Source: Thamnaconus septentrionalis (lineage: Eukaryota > Chordata > Actinopteri > Tetraodontiformes > Monacanthidae). From it: a stretch of 64,000 bases of DNA. The position numbers were made by a program, and so were the translations under genes. The notes beneath the pieces were generated by a model that searched no databases, had not been told where the DNA came from, and was given only the letters and a program-made list of their open reading frames with translations. Shown here piece after piece: positions 23,271-35,727 of this stretch (position 1 is the stretch's first letter; every line of letters starts with the position of its first letter). The stretch spans positions 2,361,966 through 2,425,965 of the forward strand of contig CM020514.1 of NCBI GenBank assembly GCA_009823395.1, written 5' to 3'.

Positions 23271-23877
23271 CCGTAATTTCCGGACTATAAAGCGCACCTG
23301 AATATAAGCCGCAGCAGCTAAATTTAGGGGGGAAAATAAATGTGTACATATACAAGCCGCACTGGACTATAAGCCGCAGGTGTTTCGTCAGGAAACGGGT
23401 CCGCGGAGAGGATCGGTTCGGTTCGGCGGCTGCGAGCCTGCGACTCTGGACTCGAACCGCGGATCCTGTTTGCGGGGTCCCGCTACGAGCGGGCCGTGCT
23501 CAGAAACATTATTTGATTGACTTGTTCTGTGTTCACCCTTTTCTTTTGATATAGAAATGATCAGTATTTCTCTATTTCCTTCTTTGACAGCCAGATCGAC
23601 TGCCTTTAACTTACTAGCTGCATCATATGCGATTGTGTTCCACAATGAGGATTTGTGCATGAAAATTTCCTTTGCGCAAACTGTCTTGCTCTCGTTCTGT
23701 ATTTGGTTCCACTTTTGCTTTCGTTGTTCGCGCGAGCCCACCCAAAAATCCATAGTTGAGAAGGTCCCCTAGTGGCCGTTAGCTGTAAAAAAACCCATAG
23801 ATTAGCCGCACCGTTGTATAAGCCGCAGGGTTCAAAGCATGGGAAAAAAGTAGCGGCTTATAGTCCGGAAATTACGG
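23271..23877. mobile_element. TIR element flanked by TA
   Basis: The left terminus ccgtaatttccggactataa is repeated as an exact complement at the right end, and both ends are flanked by TA (23269-23270 and 23878-23879). Subterminal copies of ataagccgca recur inside both ends. A TA duplication fits a Tc1/mariner-like or other TA-targeting element, but the superfamily is not proved. The interior holds a CpG-rich block at 23385-23505 and a 121-codon minus-strand frame with no recognisable transposase motif, so it is taken as non-autonomous. Confidence 0.85.
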
Positions 23878-23879
23878 TA

Positions 23880-24925
23880 CAACAAACTGGTGACGAGTAG
23901 GAGTGAGACACAAGTTTAAATGCATGAGGGGATGAGAGTGTGATGACACGCGGAAGGGGAGGTCATCAGGGAGCAGGTGTGATTAGCTAATTAGCATTAG
24001 CATATTTTACAGACTTTGCAGGCATTGTTTTGTTGTGGCATCTGCTGCTTCAGTTTATAGCTGACACAGTGGCAGTCTCAATGTACATACTGCCAACTAA
24101 TTTAACACTGCTTGCAGAATTTATTTTTTCCTTTTTAATCCCCAGTCTTCATGTTATTTTATAGGCACATCAGCTGAAATGTTCTGACTGGCAGATATCA
24201 GCAAGTCATTATTTACATTTTCTTCAGTCCGTCTGTGCTGTGCCAACAGCATCTTGTATCTGTAGTTTAAATTAGAAAATATTTCAGGCTGTTTTGTCTT
24301 CAGTGTATCACAGAGCCTCCAGTTGGTGGATTATCATCATGACCTTTTAGTCAGAGGCACGTTCGATAACAAAAACACATATAGATAAGCACTAAATGGA
24401 GTAAGCAAACAGCCAATTCTGGCACAGCATTTAAGGAAAGAAGGACAGCTGAGATAAGTGTGTTTCCTGCTTCTAATTCAGTCACAACTTCATCCATCTT
24501 TGAGTGGAAATCTCCCAGTGAGAAAATGTGTTTTCTTCTTCTGCTATAATGATGCATATTTTTTTTCCCCAGCCAAGTCAAGAAACTGCCTCCTTTTGTG
24601 ATTCAGCAGCAGTCAATTTCCGCACAATTACCAGCACTTTTCCCTCAAGTGGCCTGATTTGAAGTCAATGACTTCTTGCTAACAAGAAGGTGTGAACTTC
24701 TATCTATATGGGTGCGTGAACATACAGTGCATTATAGAAACCTGGTTGGGTTTTCTTTTTACTTTTTTTATTATTTTTTTTACATATTTGAGAGAAACTA
24801 TAACTACACTACGATATCTTGATCCATTAAATTGACGTAAATGCAACCAGAAGAACTGAAGTACGTTTACCTTGGACTGGAGCTAATTTTCTTGCTGGAC
24901 CCGTTTCACGTTTGGGCAAGGGTTG
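23880..24925. other. No gene recognised
   Basis: AT-rich sequence with T-tracts and short chance frames only. Confidence 0.55.
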
Positions 24926-26290
24926 TGTTAGTGGCAGGACCCTAAATACAGAGAACCCCAGACAGCCCCAGACAACCTCATACAGAGTTGCACGAAAATA
25001 GACACTTTAATCTACAACAACTACACACTGAATGTCCTCGGTATGGAACCACGGTAACAAAAGACAAAAAAGAGGCAAAAATTTAAGAAAACCAAAACCA
25101 CACAAGAGACTTTGGGCATGTTTCCATTAGCGCACATTAAGTAGTCGCTTTCACTGGCGCCAACACTGTTGCAACCAGAGCCATTTTGGTCCCTGCTCCC
25201 TTGGGGTCCACACAGAGCAGGGCACTGATTGGCTAAGAGTGTTGCCAAAAGGTGAGTGAGAGTCCTTCACAAAAACTAAAACTGCCATTTTTAAATGATC
25301 CGCATGTAGATTTATACATTTTCACGGATTGAGAATTAAAAGGCTGATGAAACTGTGCCACGGGCATACGAAAAGCTGCAGACGTTTTTGTTCTCGGTGG
25401 CCTGAAGAAAAAGCTCAAAGGGAGCTGGACGGACGGAACAACAGGCAATGAAAAAGTCTTCTTGGTTTCGCAGCTGGTGGCCGCAGTACAGCAAAACATT
25501 GTCGAGAGTAATTAAAAAAAAAAAAAACAGAACGACTACTGAAGCATAAAGGACCACAATAGTCGGAGTGAAACAAACAAAAAAAATGTTGGAGGTTTGC
25601 TCAGCCACATGGATGCGATAGACCGTCAACCTGGTGTGCAATAGTTGGCCACGGCAATATTTGAGAACATGTACGAGGACTGCGAGTGTATTGTGACCCT
25701 GAGCAATTTTGGTTTTAAGATAGTACAACCGCTTTGCAAGTAGATACACAGTTAGCCACCACAGCTAACACGAAACTTAAGAAGCACCCCTCACCTCTTT
25801 GAGCGTTTTTAACGCACGCTAGCGTGTTAATATTGGTTGAATTGAGCTGCTGCTGTTTTGTGCTTTGCGTGGACTTAAGTTGTGTGGATATTCTTGTCTA
25901 ATAATAAACAACTTTGTGACTCAATCGATGGCTTCAGCGTCTACATTTTCTCTGCTAGGACGGAGTTTTGACACAAGTTTACAGTATTGAGCCAAGGTGA
26001 CCCCAGCAGAGTAGCACTAGTGGAAACGTGCCCTGACATTGATTTCAGGTAAACATTTTGGACATACAATGCACAGACAAGGGGAGAGAAGGTCCATTTA
26101 TACATGAGGGCAAGGTCACACAGGTGAGAACATTCAGGGGGCAGCAACAATAACAAGACACAGGTGAACGCCATGGAGGGAACAAAAAAAAAGGTGGGAA
26201 AACAAGGACAGGACGTAAAACTGGAGAGAACAGAAGGGGGACAAGACTATCAAAATTAAACAGTAAATAACCAAACAACAAATCATAGCA
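24926..26290. mobile_element. LTR-like repeat, split by a nested element
   Basis: The two flanks, 24926-25113 and 26034-26290, together match the copy at 57322-57723 in the same order: tgttagtg near the start with ggaccc shortly after, then cacaggtgagaac/agcaatcaggg, a gacaca(g/a)g block, ggtgggaaa(a)caagga, and agactatcaaaa(t/a)(t/a)aaacag near the end. The intervening 920 bp is absent from the other copy and is a separate insertion. The TG...CA-like ends and the arrangement suggest an LTR, but the target duplication is unclear. Confidence 0.5.
25114..26033. mobile_element. Nested TIR element, possibly PIF/Harbinger (ISL2EU-like)
   Basis: The left end gggcatgtttccattagcgc matches the complement of the right end, gggcacgtttccactagtgc, at 17 of 20 positions. 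Subterminal ccattttggtccctgctccc resembles a fish ISL2EU-type family, from memory. The 137- and 88-codon minus-strand frames inside (25233-25749) lack transposase motifs. No clean target duplication could be fixed. Its absence from the related copy at 57322-57723 supports its being an insertion. Confidence 0.6.
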
Positions 26291-27470
26291 CAACAGCCTG
26301 CAACCGTGGGGTGAATTGTGGCTAATGTTGCTAATTGCCGTAATCAGAAGCCTCAAATTGGCAGAGGTAGTGGTCATGAAACTGGTTAGTCTCATTGAAT
26401 GTCAACCAATCACATTTCATGTGTTAGCTCCTGTTTGAAGAAACAGAGAAGTGTCTTGATAATAGTAGTACAATAAGAAACCTGGTTGATTTAGACATAT
26501 CAGCATTATAGGACAATAGCAAACTGTTGCTTGTTGCAAAGTATGTGTTTCTAGTTGGGCTGGCTCTGTCTGTGTTACAGCAATGAAATGAATAAGTTGG
26601 ACTTTGGGGGGCTTTTGTCTCACAAGTCAAGATGATTGTCATAGTAGCACTTCTGCAGAGTATTTTTTTTTTATGTGAGTGAAGCAGCAATGCATGAGCG
26701 CTAGTAGCCATCTTCCCCGCTCGCTAACTGTAGCAGTGAGCGGCTAGCCGATGGATGAAGCAGACGGGGGGGGGGGCTTGTTTTTTAAGGCCTGTGCAGC
26801 TCAGACGAGGGATTTTTGACCAAACAAATCTCGTTTAAGGTTGAAAGTGGACCACAGAAATGAATCTTAAAAATCTGGAAAATGCCCATAATAGGACCCC
26901 TTTAAATAAATTCCACAGAAAATAAATTCTGTTGGAGAAAGACAGCAGGAGTGTGGCGATTGTGATTCCAGCAGCGGCATGATGGGCCATATGAAAGTGT
27001 GACAGACCAAATGAAAAACGTGTTTTGACCAGCTGAGGCAATATGCCACGGAGACGCCAATTTCCGTATGATTGAGTATCTGTCAAGTTCGGTGACACGC
27101 ATGGTAATATGAAAGTCTTCAAATCGCTGAGAGAGCGGAACTAACGTTTTTTCACCTGTGCGTTTTGTTGTTCAGTTCTGAGCAATCCAACTGCAGGCAG
27201 GGACCTGAGAGACATAACTGCTTGACACTTTTGTAGACATCTCTAGGAACGCCATGAGAACGTCTTGAGGTTGACATTCTGGTGCGTACACAGCGCAAAT
27301 GTACACCACGTTAGAGGTTAAAAAAGACTGGTGTCATTGCAGTTAGCCAAAAGCTAACCCCTAACTTTGATTTTAAAGAACGTTACGATGTACCTCATAA
27401 ACTTTGACCAACTCCGTCAAAAACGTTGCTCGCACGTCGCAAGATTCATGACGACTTTTGAAAGGAAAAT
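26291..27470. other. No gene recognised
   Basis: A short G-tract lies near 26766. Overlapping short frames at 26835-27122 show no domain. Confidence 0.5.
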
Positions 27471-27990
27471 GTTACACGTGGAAGTCCGCCTGCTTGCGCC
27501 CTCTGCTGACACCGCTCACGCCATCAGATGAATTAATTAGCTGTTGGAAGCACGGCGTGCGCGCACCTTGAACGGCACCGACCTAAACGAATGGGCCTCC
27601 GATAAACCTTCCAGATGCTTCGTCACGCTCCGAGAGGAGAGTGACAGGTGGGGGAAATAAACAGGAAATCGCTGAAAATCTCTGTTATGTTCGCTCGCGC
27701 CATATCGCAGATGGAATCTTAGCGGCCCGAGCGCACATTCGGTTTCGATTAAGTCTCGTATCATGTAATTTGATCCTAATGAGCCAATTTACGGGCAACC
27801 CTGCACTAAACACTCGCCCTCAAACGGCTGGAACTGCAGCCCACAAAGCCATTTCCCTTCGTCAATAAGAGACCAGGATAATCACCGCCTATATGTTTGT
27901 CTCTATAGTAACGATTTGACCACCAAATCCTAAGTGGCGATGTCGATAGCGAGGCTGACAGCGGAGGCAGAAGGCTTCGCTGAATAACAA
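27471..27990. promoter_or_regulatory. Candidate regulatory or conserved non-coding patch (hypothesis)
   Basis: This is an unusually CpG-containing, repeat-free 520 bp in AT-rich surroundings. It holds homeodomain-like taattaatta-type motifs (near 27530), an E-box-type cagatg with attaagtctc and cctaatgagccaatt, and no long frame. It resembles developmental enhancer sequence in texture only, and conservation was not tested. Confidence 0.3.
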
Positions 27991-29007
27991 ACACAAAACT
28001 GGCGCAGTTCAAGACTGCAGAACTTCTTTGCCTCGCGGAACGAAATGATGAATGTGTTGCCGCTCAGTGCTAGCAATCTCGAAAGCTGTTCATGTTTTTT
28101 TTTTTTTTTTTTTTTTTGGAGGCATCAGGAAAAATCAATGAGTGAGATGAGTAATAATTTCCCGTTGGCTTGCCGCAGTGACTGCATTTGTGCAACCAGC
28201 TGTGCATTCCGGGCAGCGAGCGTCTTGGAACAGAGACTTCATACAAACGGCTAGAAAACAATTTCCCTTCTCACTTATTCACAGTTTCACAGTTTAAAGA
28301 GGAGACCTGTATCAGGACAACATGCCCCGCCCCCCCTGCCTCCCCCCCCGCTTACTGCTTCTTCACGTGGCTCTGCACAAGCCCATTTTCTCAAGGCACA
28401 ATTCATGAAGTTTCACTTCCAGGTCAAACACATCGCAAGGACAGTGTGCTTCGAATAATCATTTGCAAACCAGCCGACCAATGCAGGAAGTTGGAAAACG
28501 GAGGAAAGTGGTCATATTTCACCTGCTGGACACATTCCTATCACAGCTAAAAGCTGCTTTAGTTTAATACAGCAAAGTCGCACGTGTAAGAATGTTGCTG
28601 GCTATTACTATTTGCGGCGACTTTGCGGTCGTACTCTCCGCCACCTTCGCGTCGTATGCACACAAAGGTTTTTGCGCTAATGATATGCAGGCGCAAAAGC
28701 ACCCAGAGATGCAGCACCTGAGGAGTCAGAAGCGCAAATTGCGCTCTAGTAACCTCAGATATTATAACGTTGGTGCACATCCAATCACCAGAAGTTGAAT
28801 TTCAGACAGGATACTTTACTTTTGTTTTTGTCAAACATCATGCACATCGGCTTTCTCCAAGTCACGCCAAAAAACACACGTTTCTCCAAAGATGTGTGCA
28901 CTGAGCCCCTCACACAGTACACACATCTTTCCGGGGTCTCTGTCACCCTCTTAAAGGGCCAGTACAACTTTTTCGCCCCTTACTAACGGCAGCACGAACA
29001 ACAATAA
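27991..29007. other. No gene recognised; T23 tract
   Basis: A run of 23 T at 28095-28117 and a C-rich stretch near 28328-28350. The 120-codon frame at 28188-28550 lacks a domain. Confidence 0.5.
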
Positions 29008-29055
29008 TCAGTTTTGTGTGTGTTTCAGTAAACAGTGAAACACACACAAAACTGA
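29008..29055. repeat. Short perfect inverted repeat (hairpin)
   Basis: A 20-bp arm (29008-29027, tcagttttgtgtgtgtttca) is perfectly complementary to 29036-29055, around an 8-nt loop. Confidence 0.85.
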
Positions 29056-29208
29056 GCTTAAAGAGGTAAACTGCCCACAAAGTCGCGACCCAATTAAAGC
29101 AACTCTGTGACGCACTTATGGGAGATTGTTTTCAGATTCATCATTAGTATGGTGGATTGGCAAGAAAGATCGGAGACATCCACGACAATTCTTAAAATTG
29201 TAAAAAGT

Positions 29209-29243
29209 GTATATGTATATACATATATATATATATATATATA
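29209..29243. repeat. (TA)n microsatellite
   Basis: Alternating TA with one GTATATAC interruption, 20 bp upstream of the next hairpin. Confidence 0.9.
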
Positions 29244-29262
29244 TTTTGTTTTTGTTTTTTGT

Positions 29263-29323
29263 TGAAGCAAGTGATTTGAAAACTGTCTGCTCACTGCAGA
29301 CAGTTTTCAAATCACTTGCTTCA
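29263..29323. repeat. 28-bp perfect hairpin with 5-nt loop
   Basis: The arm 29263-29290 (starting tgaagcaagtgatttg) is matched without any mismatch by its complement at 29296-29323. The loop is tcact. With 61 nt in total and no mismatch it is the tightest inverted repeat in the window and the second within 320 bp. Confidence 0.9.
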
Positions 29324-30149
29324 GTATTTAGATATTATACACACCCATTTCACTTCATTTTTCAGTTTCAATACCAAAGTTTTCCAGTTTCAACAATGCA
29401 AAAGTCACAGCTAAAATCTTTGTTGGCACGTGCTAGGTTTAACTAGTTAGCACTGAAGACATGTGGTGATATGAGTCACATGTAACGTGGCTCCTTCCTA
29501 GAATGCAATCACATATTGTCTGATATTACAAAATGAAATAACTTACTGAAAAACTCCAGAGCCTTCAGGCATTAGAAGGACTTTATCTTATTTATTTATT
29601 TTTTTAAGGTGAATTTGAATTTTTTTGTACGGTGTCAAATGACACCAAGCAGGCAGGGAAATACCAAAAAAAGAACAGTTTGAAAGTGAAAAATATCCTT
29701 TCAAAAAATAATACGCACGTGTTGCAGTTTTTTTTTAGTTGTGGTGATTATATAAAGTCTCTATGTTGTGGTTTCAGGAGGTATGTGGTAATTAAGTCAT
29801 GTCTATGCCCGGGCAGATCGTGTTCAAATAGTTCTGTAACGCATGTTGGAAACACAACATAATGGCGATCGGTCTTGCATCTTGTCACTGCTAGATTCTG
29901 GAGCAGCTGGAATACTGTAGACTAGGGTAATGGGATGTACACACACACATCAGTACTTACACTGGGAAACCAAAGCATCGTGTTTGACGCAACTTGACTT
30001 TCTTTATTCAATGCGGAGATAACGGCGCCGCGGCTCATCCTCTCACGCTGCCAAACCGTCGCAGCGGTATAAACAAAGAGCTTTTTAGGCCTCCATGGCT
30101 CCATGGATGGATCGGATGGCGAGGAACTAACGACTGGCAATCATCTCCT
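29324..30149. other. No gene recognised
   Basis: AT-rich sequence with short chance frames only. Confidence 0.55.
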
Positions 30150-30620
30150 GCTTCAAAGCTCGCGCACCGGAAACGACAAAGGGAAGGGAGGCGGCGGACG
30201 AGGATACCCTGGCACCAATTCATCTCGCATTAATGCTGCAGTTGCCGCGCTTCCTCTTTGTCTTTCGGGCGAAATCGGATTCCCGCCGTCGCCTATGCAT
30301 CCCTCCCCACTTTTTCCAGCCGCGACGGCCGGCGAAGGAGATAATGTGTCGAGGTGTGAAATTGGGACTCATCCCGTACCGCCACGGGCTTCATCTCTCC
30401 TATTAGCTGACCCAATTTTGATGGGGTTCCCAGTTCCTCGCGCCCCGTGCCGGTGGGGTGTCGCACTGTGCGGCGAGCATTTTATCGCGGCCGGCTGAGC
30501 GAGAGATTTATGGCTCACGGCGGCCCCGCATACTCGCACGTAAACACACAAAGACCGGGCCGCTCATTTACATTCAGCGCACGGCCAGGCCAAAGCTCGT
30601 GTCTGCCGGTTGTCTGCCAA
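30150..30620. promoter_or_regulatory. CpG-rich patch, possible regulatory island (hypothesis)
   Basis: CpG dinucleotides are dense here (for example ccgccgtcgcc, gccgcgacggccggcg, gcggccggc) against an AT-rich background. The 131-codon plus-strand frame at 30103-30498 shows no domain and overlaps other open frames, as GC-rich sequence often does. It could be an orphan CpG island, an alternative promoter or an enhancer. Confidence 0.35.
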
Positions 30621-31081
30621 AAGCGCCATGACGCATGCATGCACTTTTTCACCCATCCAGTTGTCGCATTGCAACTCCGCATTTTCACTTAAAGCAATTA
30701 AACTTTTATTCATAGAGCACTTCATCACATCCAAAGGTGTCTCGAAGCCCTTTCACACAGTCAGAGAGAGAAACCAGCTGATCCCTCCACGGTGGCCCGT
30801 ACCCTGATATGGCGTGGGGGTTTGCTTAGGTGGTCACTGGACACTCGGCATAAGAGAGAACAGCAGGGTGGACACAGAGGACGTTTAGGCAGAACTTTTA
30901 CTGAAGCTCATCACAGTCAACAAAAACACTTCCTTGTCCCCAACAATCAGAGGCGAGGCTGAGGCAGGTCCGACAGTAATGAGGTGAAACCACAGTAGCA
31001 CATTCGATATTATTGAAACCTTCACACGATGCTGGGGTAAATAGTTAAACCTATACATATGTAAAGAATAAGGCACAGTAT

Positions 31082-31084
<3 letters not shown>
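30621..31084. other. No gene recognised
   Basis: Nothing identified. Confidence 0.55.
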
Positions 31085-31156
<72 letters not shown>

Positions 31157-31173
31157 ATATATATATATATATA
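31085..31173. repeat. (TA)n microsatellite
   Basis: About 85 bp of alternating TA, interrupted once by tcaca. Confidence 0.95.
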
Positions 31174-34100
31174 ACATCACTGCCACCTTCAGCAGAGCAG
31201 CCAGGCTCTGTTTATGTAAGCTCCGGTTAGTGACAATGCCGATACCACCTCTCCAACACATGAGCACTGCCACCTTCAGTGCACAAAGCAAGTGACAGTA
31301 GCTCCAATGGAACTTAGGAACGCACTCCCTCAGCAGTCTAAGCCTTGAGTTGGAACAAAAACAATTGGACATGAGCGCAAGCATCCCCAACTACTAAATG
31401 AAAGACAGCAGAAAGAAGAATATAATACAGGTACTACCCGAAAAAAATTGAATATCAAGTAAAGGTTGTTTCATTTTGGCAATTTAACATAAAAGATGAT
31501 ATTCATTTTCATGGCCGTCAATTCTTCAACATGCTGGCTTTGATTGTTTGTTGCTTAGCTGAAAGTGAGTTGCTCCTAACTGAGCAACATTCATTTCTTG
31601 GGGAATGAGCGCTGCAAACAGAGATCCGGCTCTCCGAGCTCTTCACGCAGTGATGAGTGCCACGCGGAGCTGCACAAACTCTCTGGCTGTTGACGTGCGT
31701 CGGCGGCGAAGAAGCAACTGGATCGGCTCCAGCGGCAGTGTGGAAAATCCATGGAAACTTAACGTGACTCAATTCTCATTGACTGGAATGTGATGCTGAA
31801 AAAAGGCATTTGAGTTGCGGTCAAATGATGTCATGTTGCCAATAAGACTCAATCAATTTTCTGCTTCAGAGATTGGCCACCCAGTGGAATGAATTAACGT
31901 GAAGACACGCCCCGCTGCCACCAGGTCTGTTCATGTTTAATTAAAAGTGCTGCAGCTAACTTTCCAGCTGATGTAGATTCTACAGCAACGAGCGATCTAT
32001 GCATTGCCAACCTGATTACATGGCGAGTGCTTCTATTCTTTTGTTTTGTCCTAACAACTGGGATTAAGCTCAGAGCAAATCATAACTAAATGGAATGGCA
32101 GTTTGTATTTAAATAATGGTTCTGTTGAAAAAGCAAAGAACACCTTTGAAATAGAAGGTGATAAAACTGGCCATATTGTGATCTATATATATACGCCTAC
32201 CCAAACAAGGCCACACATAAATTCCAGTAGTATTAGTATTAGTAGTTCAGATTATTTTGACTGTGTGGAAAAATATTATGGCTATGCAATATTATATTGA
32301 ATGACATGAAAGGTTCAAGCAGTGGATACTTATTCCTGTCTGTTCCATTTCAAGTGTGTTTGCTTTTATATTTACCTATATTAATTGTGAGCGTCTAAAA
32401 CAGAACTTGGACTTCTGCTGCAAGCATTCGCGCGACACAGTTTATCCAGAGCGGCATTGTGTGAAAGCAGCATACCGTGAGCAGCCGTCAAAATACATGA
32501 TAATCTGATTGCATAAACAGATAAAATAAAAGGGATGCGCTTGCAGAGAAATGACATCCCATCCTGGCAGCCGATCACAGCAGGCCCCAACTGTCACTTT
32601 TAGCAGCTGCAGACATCTATGATGCGTCTCTCAGCCCAGCGTGTCACATGCGGATGGGACCATTTTTCTGTTTTTGTTGATGGACTGATTGCGAATGTAT
32701 TATTCAACAAAGAGTTTGTTTCATTTCGGAATTATTCAGAGGGGTGAAACAAATGTTTTTAGTCAACTACATTCATTTTGCATCCTCGATTTGGTCCAAA
32801 CACAGCTTGGTATTATTACCATGCGTTTTAATTTTTATGTAGCCCTGGCTATAATTAAACTTCACAAGCAGGGATGTCTTTTTTTCCCCTTTCTGTCATT
32901 TTTGTTAACACTGGAGCTTCGAAACAGTAACACTCAAACCTTGGAATCCTCGCGAGCATGGCAACGACGTTCAATAAGCTAAATCCAGTCTCATAAATCA
33001 TTGATCGCACTGTAAACTCCTCACTCCTATGTTTTATTTAGGGGTTTGCTGGGTATAACAAAACAGACTATGACTGAGTCAGCAAACATTGCACCCATAG
33101 ACTGAATGTGCTGCAATGACACACAAAGTAAGAAGTCATCACTTTGTGCCCTCTGATCTTCTGTTCTCTCCTTCCTGTTGTGTGCAGGAATGCGTGACAA
33201 TGAATCAGCGCCACTTCCCCCGAGTGGTATATCTCTGCATGGACTCGCTGCATTTCTTTCTGAGGCAGACCTTGAATTTGTCACACAGGAAACAAGCTGC
33301 AGCCACTGGGCTGCTCCCCCCCTCCAAACTTGACCGTTTGATCGATAGATCTTTGAATAAATACGTGTATAAATCTACGACGGTCACAAAAGGGCTCTGC
33401 AGATGACCTTGTCAGTGGAAATAAGTCATGCAAAGGCATGACTGCTGAGCTCAGTCCTTGAGCTCCTGGTTCGCCGGACCAAAATCGAATGGCAGCATTG
33501 GAAGGTTGAGCTTTAGCTGTGGCTGTGGGAAGGAGGAGGGGCTAAAATTGCTCTTTATTTCATCGAAAACGTCAAACAACGACGTGCACTGGTCTGGTCG
33601 GTTGCTCTTGTGTCCTACGTCTGTCGCGAGGCCACTTTGTTGCTGGTGCCGGTGTCATTATTTGCTACTTTTAGCCAAATGCTTTTTGGTCGTATTTCTA
33701 TACCATGTGTATATCCTGCACAAGGCGGTGTGTATGTGATGCTCCTCCAAGCGCAACATGCACATTCCCCACGCAAGTGGAAAGAATATGCTAGTCATCA
33801 GAAATGAACCTTAAATAAATAAACAACACATTGCGTATGACCTCACATGTTGGCAAAATGACTGTCCGTCAGAATGAGAAATGAAGGGCAATTGTCTCCA
33901 TTAAGTCTAAAGGTAGGCAAGAATTTCTAACTTTCTAATCAACTGGAATGGCCATTTGATTATTATTTGTCACAATGTGGTTCATTTAAAACAGAAATCT
34001 CACTGGAATATCTTGAATAAGATTCTCACTGCCTTGTGATTGACTTCAGATGCAACCTTCAACTGGAAAATGAGAAGCAGTGAGGTGAATGTCACAGTCC

Positions 34101-35301
34101 ACTGGAGTTGGCTGTGCAGTCAACTGTGCAAGGCATCGCGGTGATGATCACACTCCCCAAGTGCTACGGTGAGTTTTCCACCACTTAACAAAATACATTA
34201 ATGCAATATTTTATGTCGAATTTCATTTTGTCGTTGAAAAACACACAAACAAAAAAAATTATCTCTTTAATTTGGAAAACGAGTGCTGACATTGTGATGC
34301 ATCCTGTTCCACCAACTAGGTCCCAGTGGAAACTGGTTTAAAACCAGGTTTGGGCAGCTGTTTCACTGATGACGGACTTGGGAAACTGTTTCTGCTGAGT
34401 GTTGTGCTGATTGCATACAGATGAAGCAGGTGGTGGACTGATTGCTTCTGTTTGTAGCTATGAAACATGGCAGAACCCAATAAACTGTAAAGACCCAAAT
34501 TGTTTTGCCCATTAAACTGACACTTGCACCAATAAATGAAATCTCACAAAAGTTAATGTCTTTAACCTACTTGCCGATTTTTTAATTTTATTTTTTTGCT
34601 CATGCTTTCTTTCCTGCAACAGTCACAGCTGTCAGCCGAATAAAAGGTTTCTTAAAAATGACGGGCTCTTTCAAGTCTCTTCAAGTTTGGTCTGGTCTTG
34701 TCTTTTAAAGAAACGGGTTGAAAAATAGAACAAACATAAATCAGAAATCAAAACCCCTGAGCTGAGGAGGATTCATAAATCTGAAAACAAATCCATTTTT
34801 TTTTCATTTCTTCGTTTCCATATATATTTTTATTTGCCATTTCTCCTCTAAAGAGTGCACTTGTAGAGTGTCATCCACTGCTGCCGGGTCACAAGTGTGT
34901 TTCAGCATCCATGTAAAAATCTGCTCTGCTCTGAAGGGCCACCAGGGGCCAAGTGAGGAGCCAAGCCAAGTGAGGAAAATGCATGGCCTCGGTTGAGTGA
35001 CTTGTCTTATGTAGTGACATTAACAAGTCAGAAACTGCCAGGGGACTTGGACAAAACACAACATTTGGTCTCACGTTTAGTTTGGCGATAAATATCAACA
35101 GTATTCTTGCTTGGCGCTTAACTACACTGCCCCATTGAATGGTTCTAGATGTGATTCTAGATGTGATCCATGTAATCATCCATTAGTTTCTATTATAAAA
35201 GTAAGATACAATTCATCCATAGAAGGCAAGGCATATTAATTATACATGCATTTTAGCAGCATTTTAACAATGTGACCACACTGAGCTGAAAGAATACACT
35301 C

Positions 35302-35302
<1 letters not shown>
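31174..35302. other. 4.1 kb without a recognised gene or repeat
   Basis: Only short frames, none above 100 codons. No TIR pairs, LTR ends or SINE landmarks were recognised. Ordinary intergenic or intronic DNA as far as can be seen. Confidence 0.45.

Positions 35303-35338
<36 letters not shown>
35303..35338. repeat. (CTG)12 trinucleotide repeat
   Basis: Twelve uninterrupted CTG units, not within a convincing reading frame. Confidence 0.95.
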
Positions 35339-35339
<1 letters not shown>

Positions 35340-35727
35340 GATCAGAAACAGAAACCAGTCCAGAAGATTGAGACAAGATGACAGTGAGCTCCTCTAATCC
35401 TTTGTGTTAATCCACCTCCACCAAAGGCGACTTGCCCACTTTCAGCAGAGGTGCATCGCTCGCCAGAACACCTGATTCAGCGGGCGCATGCGCCAAATGG
35501 CTGAAACCTACCGGGTACAGAGAACATCCCATCATAACGATGCGACAATGAAAGAGATGGGCTGATTCTTGGCATGTGTGGTGTTCATCGCCAGCTTTGA
35601 GGGACATTGTTTAATAGCATTGCTCTGATTACAGTACTGGTATTGTAGCAATCATCTGGGTTGGACTGAACAAAAGTTGGGATTTAGATTGTCCAACACC
35701 CTTTAGCAGGTTAGGTTAGTAAATTAG

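Noticed and set aside
30103..30498. 131-codon frame in a CpG-rich patch
   Set aside because: Explained by GC-rich composition; overlapping frames on both strands are equally open.
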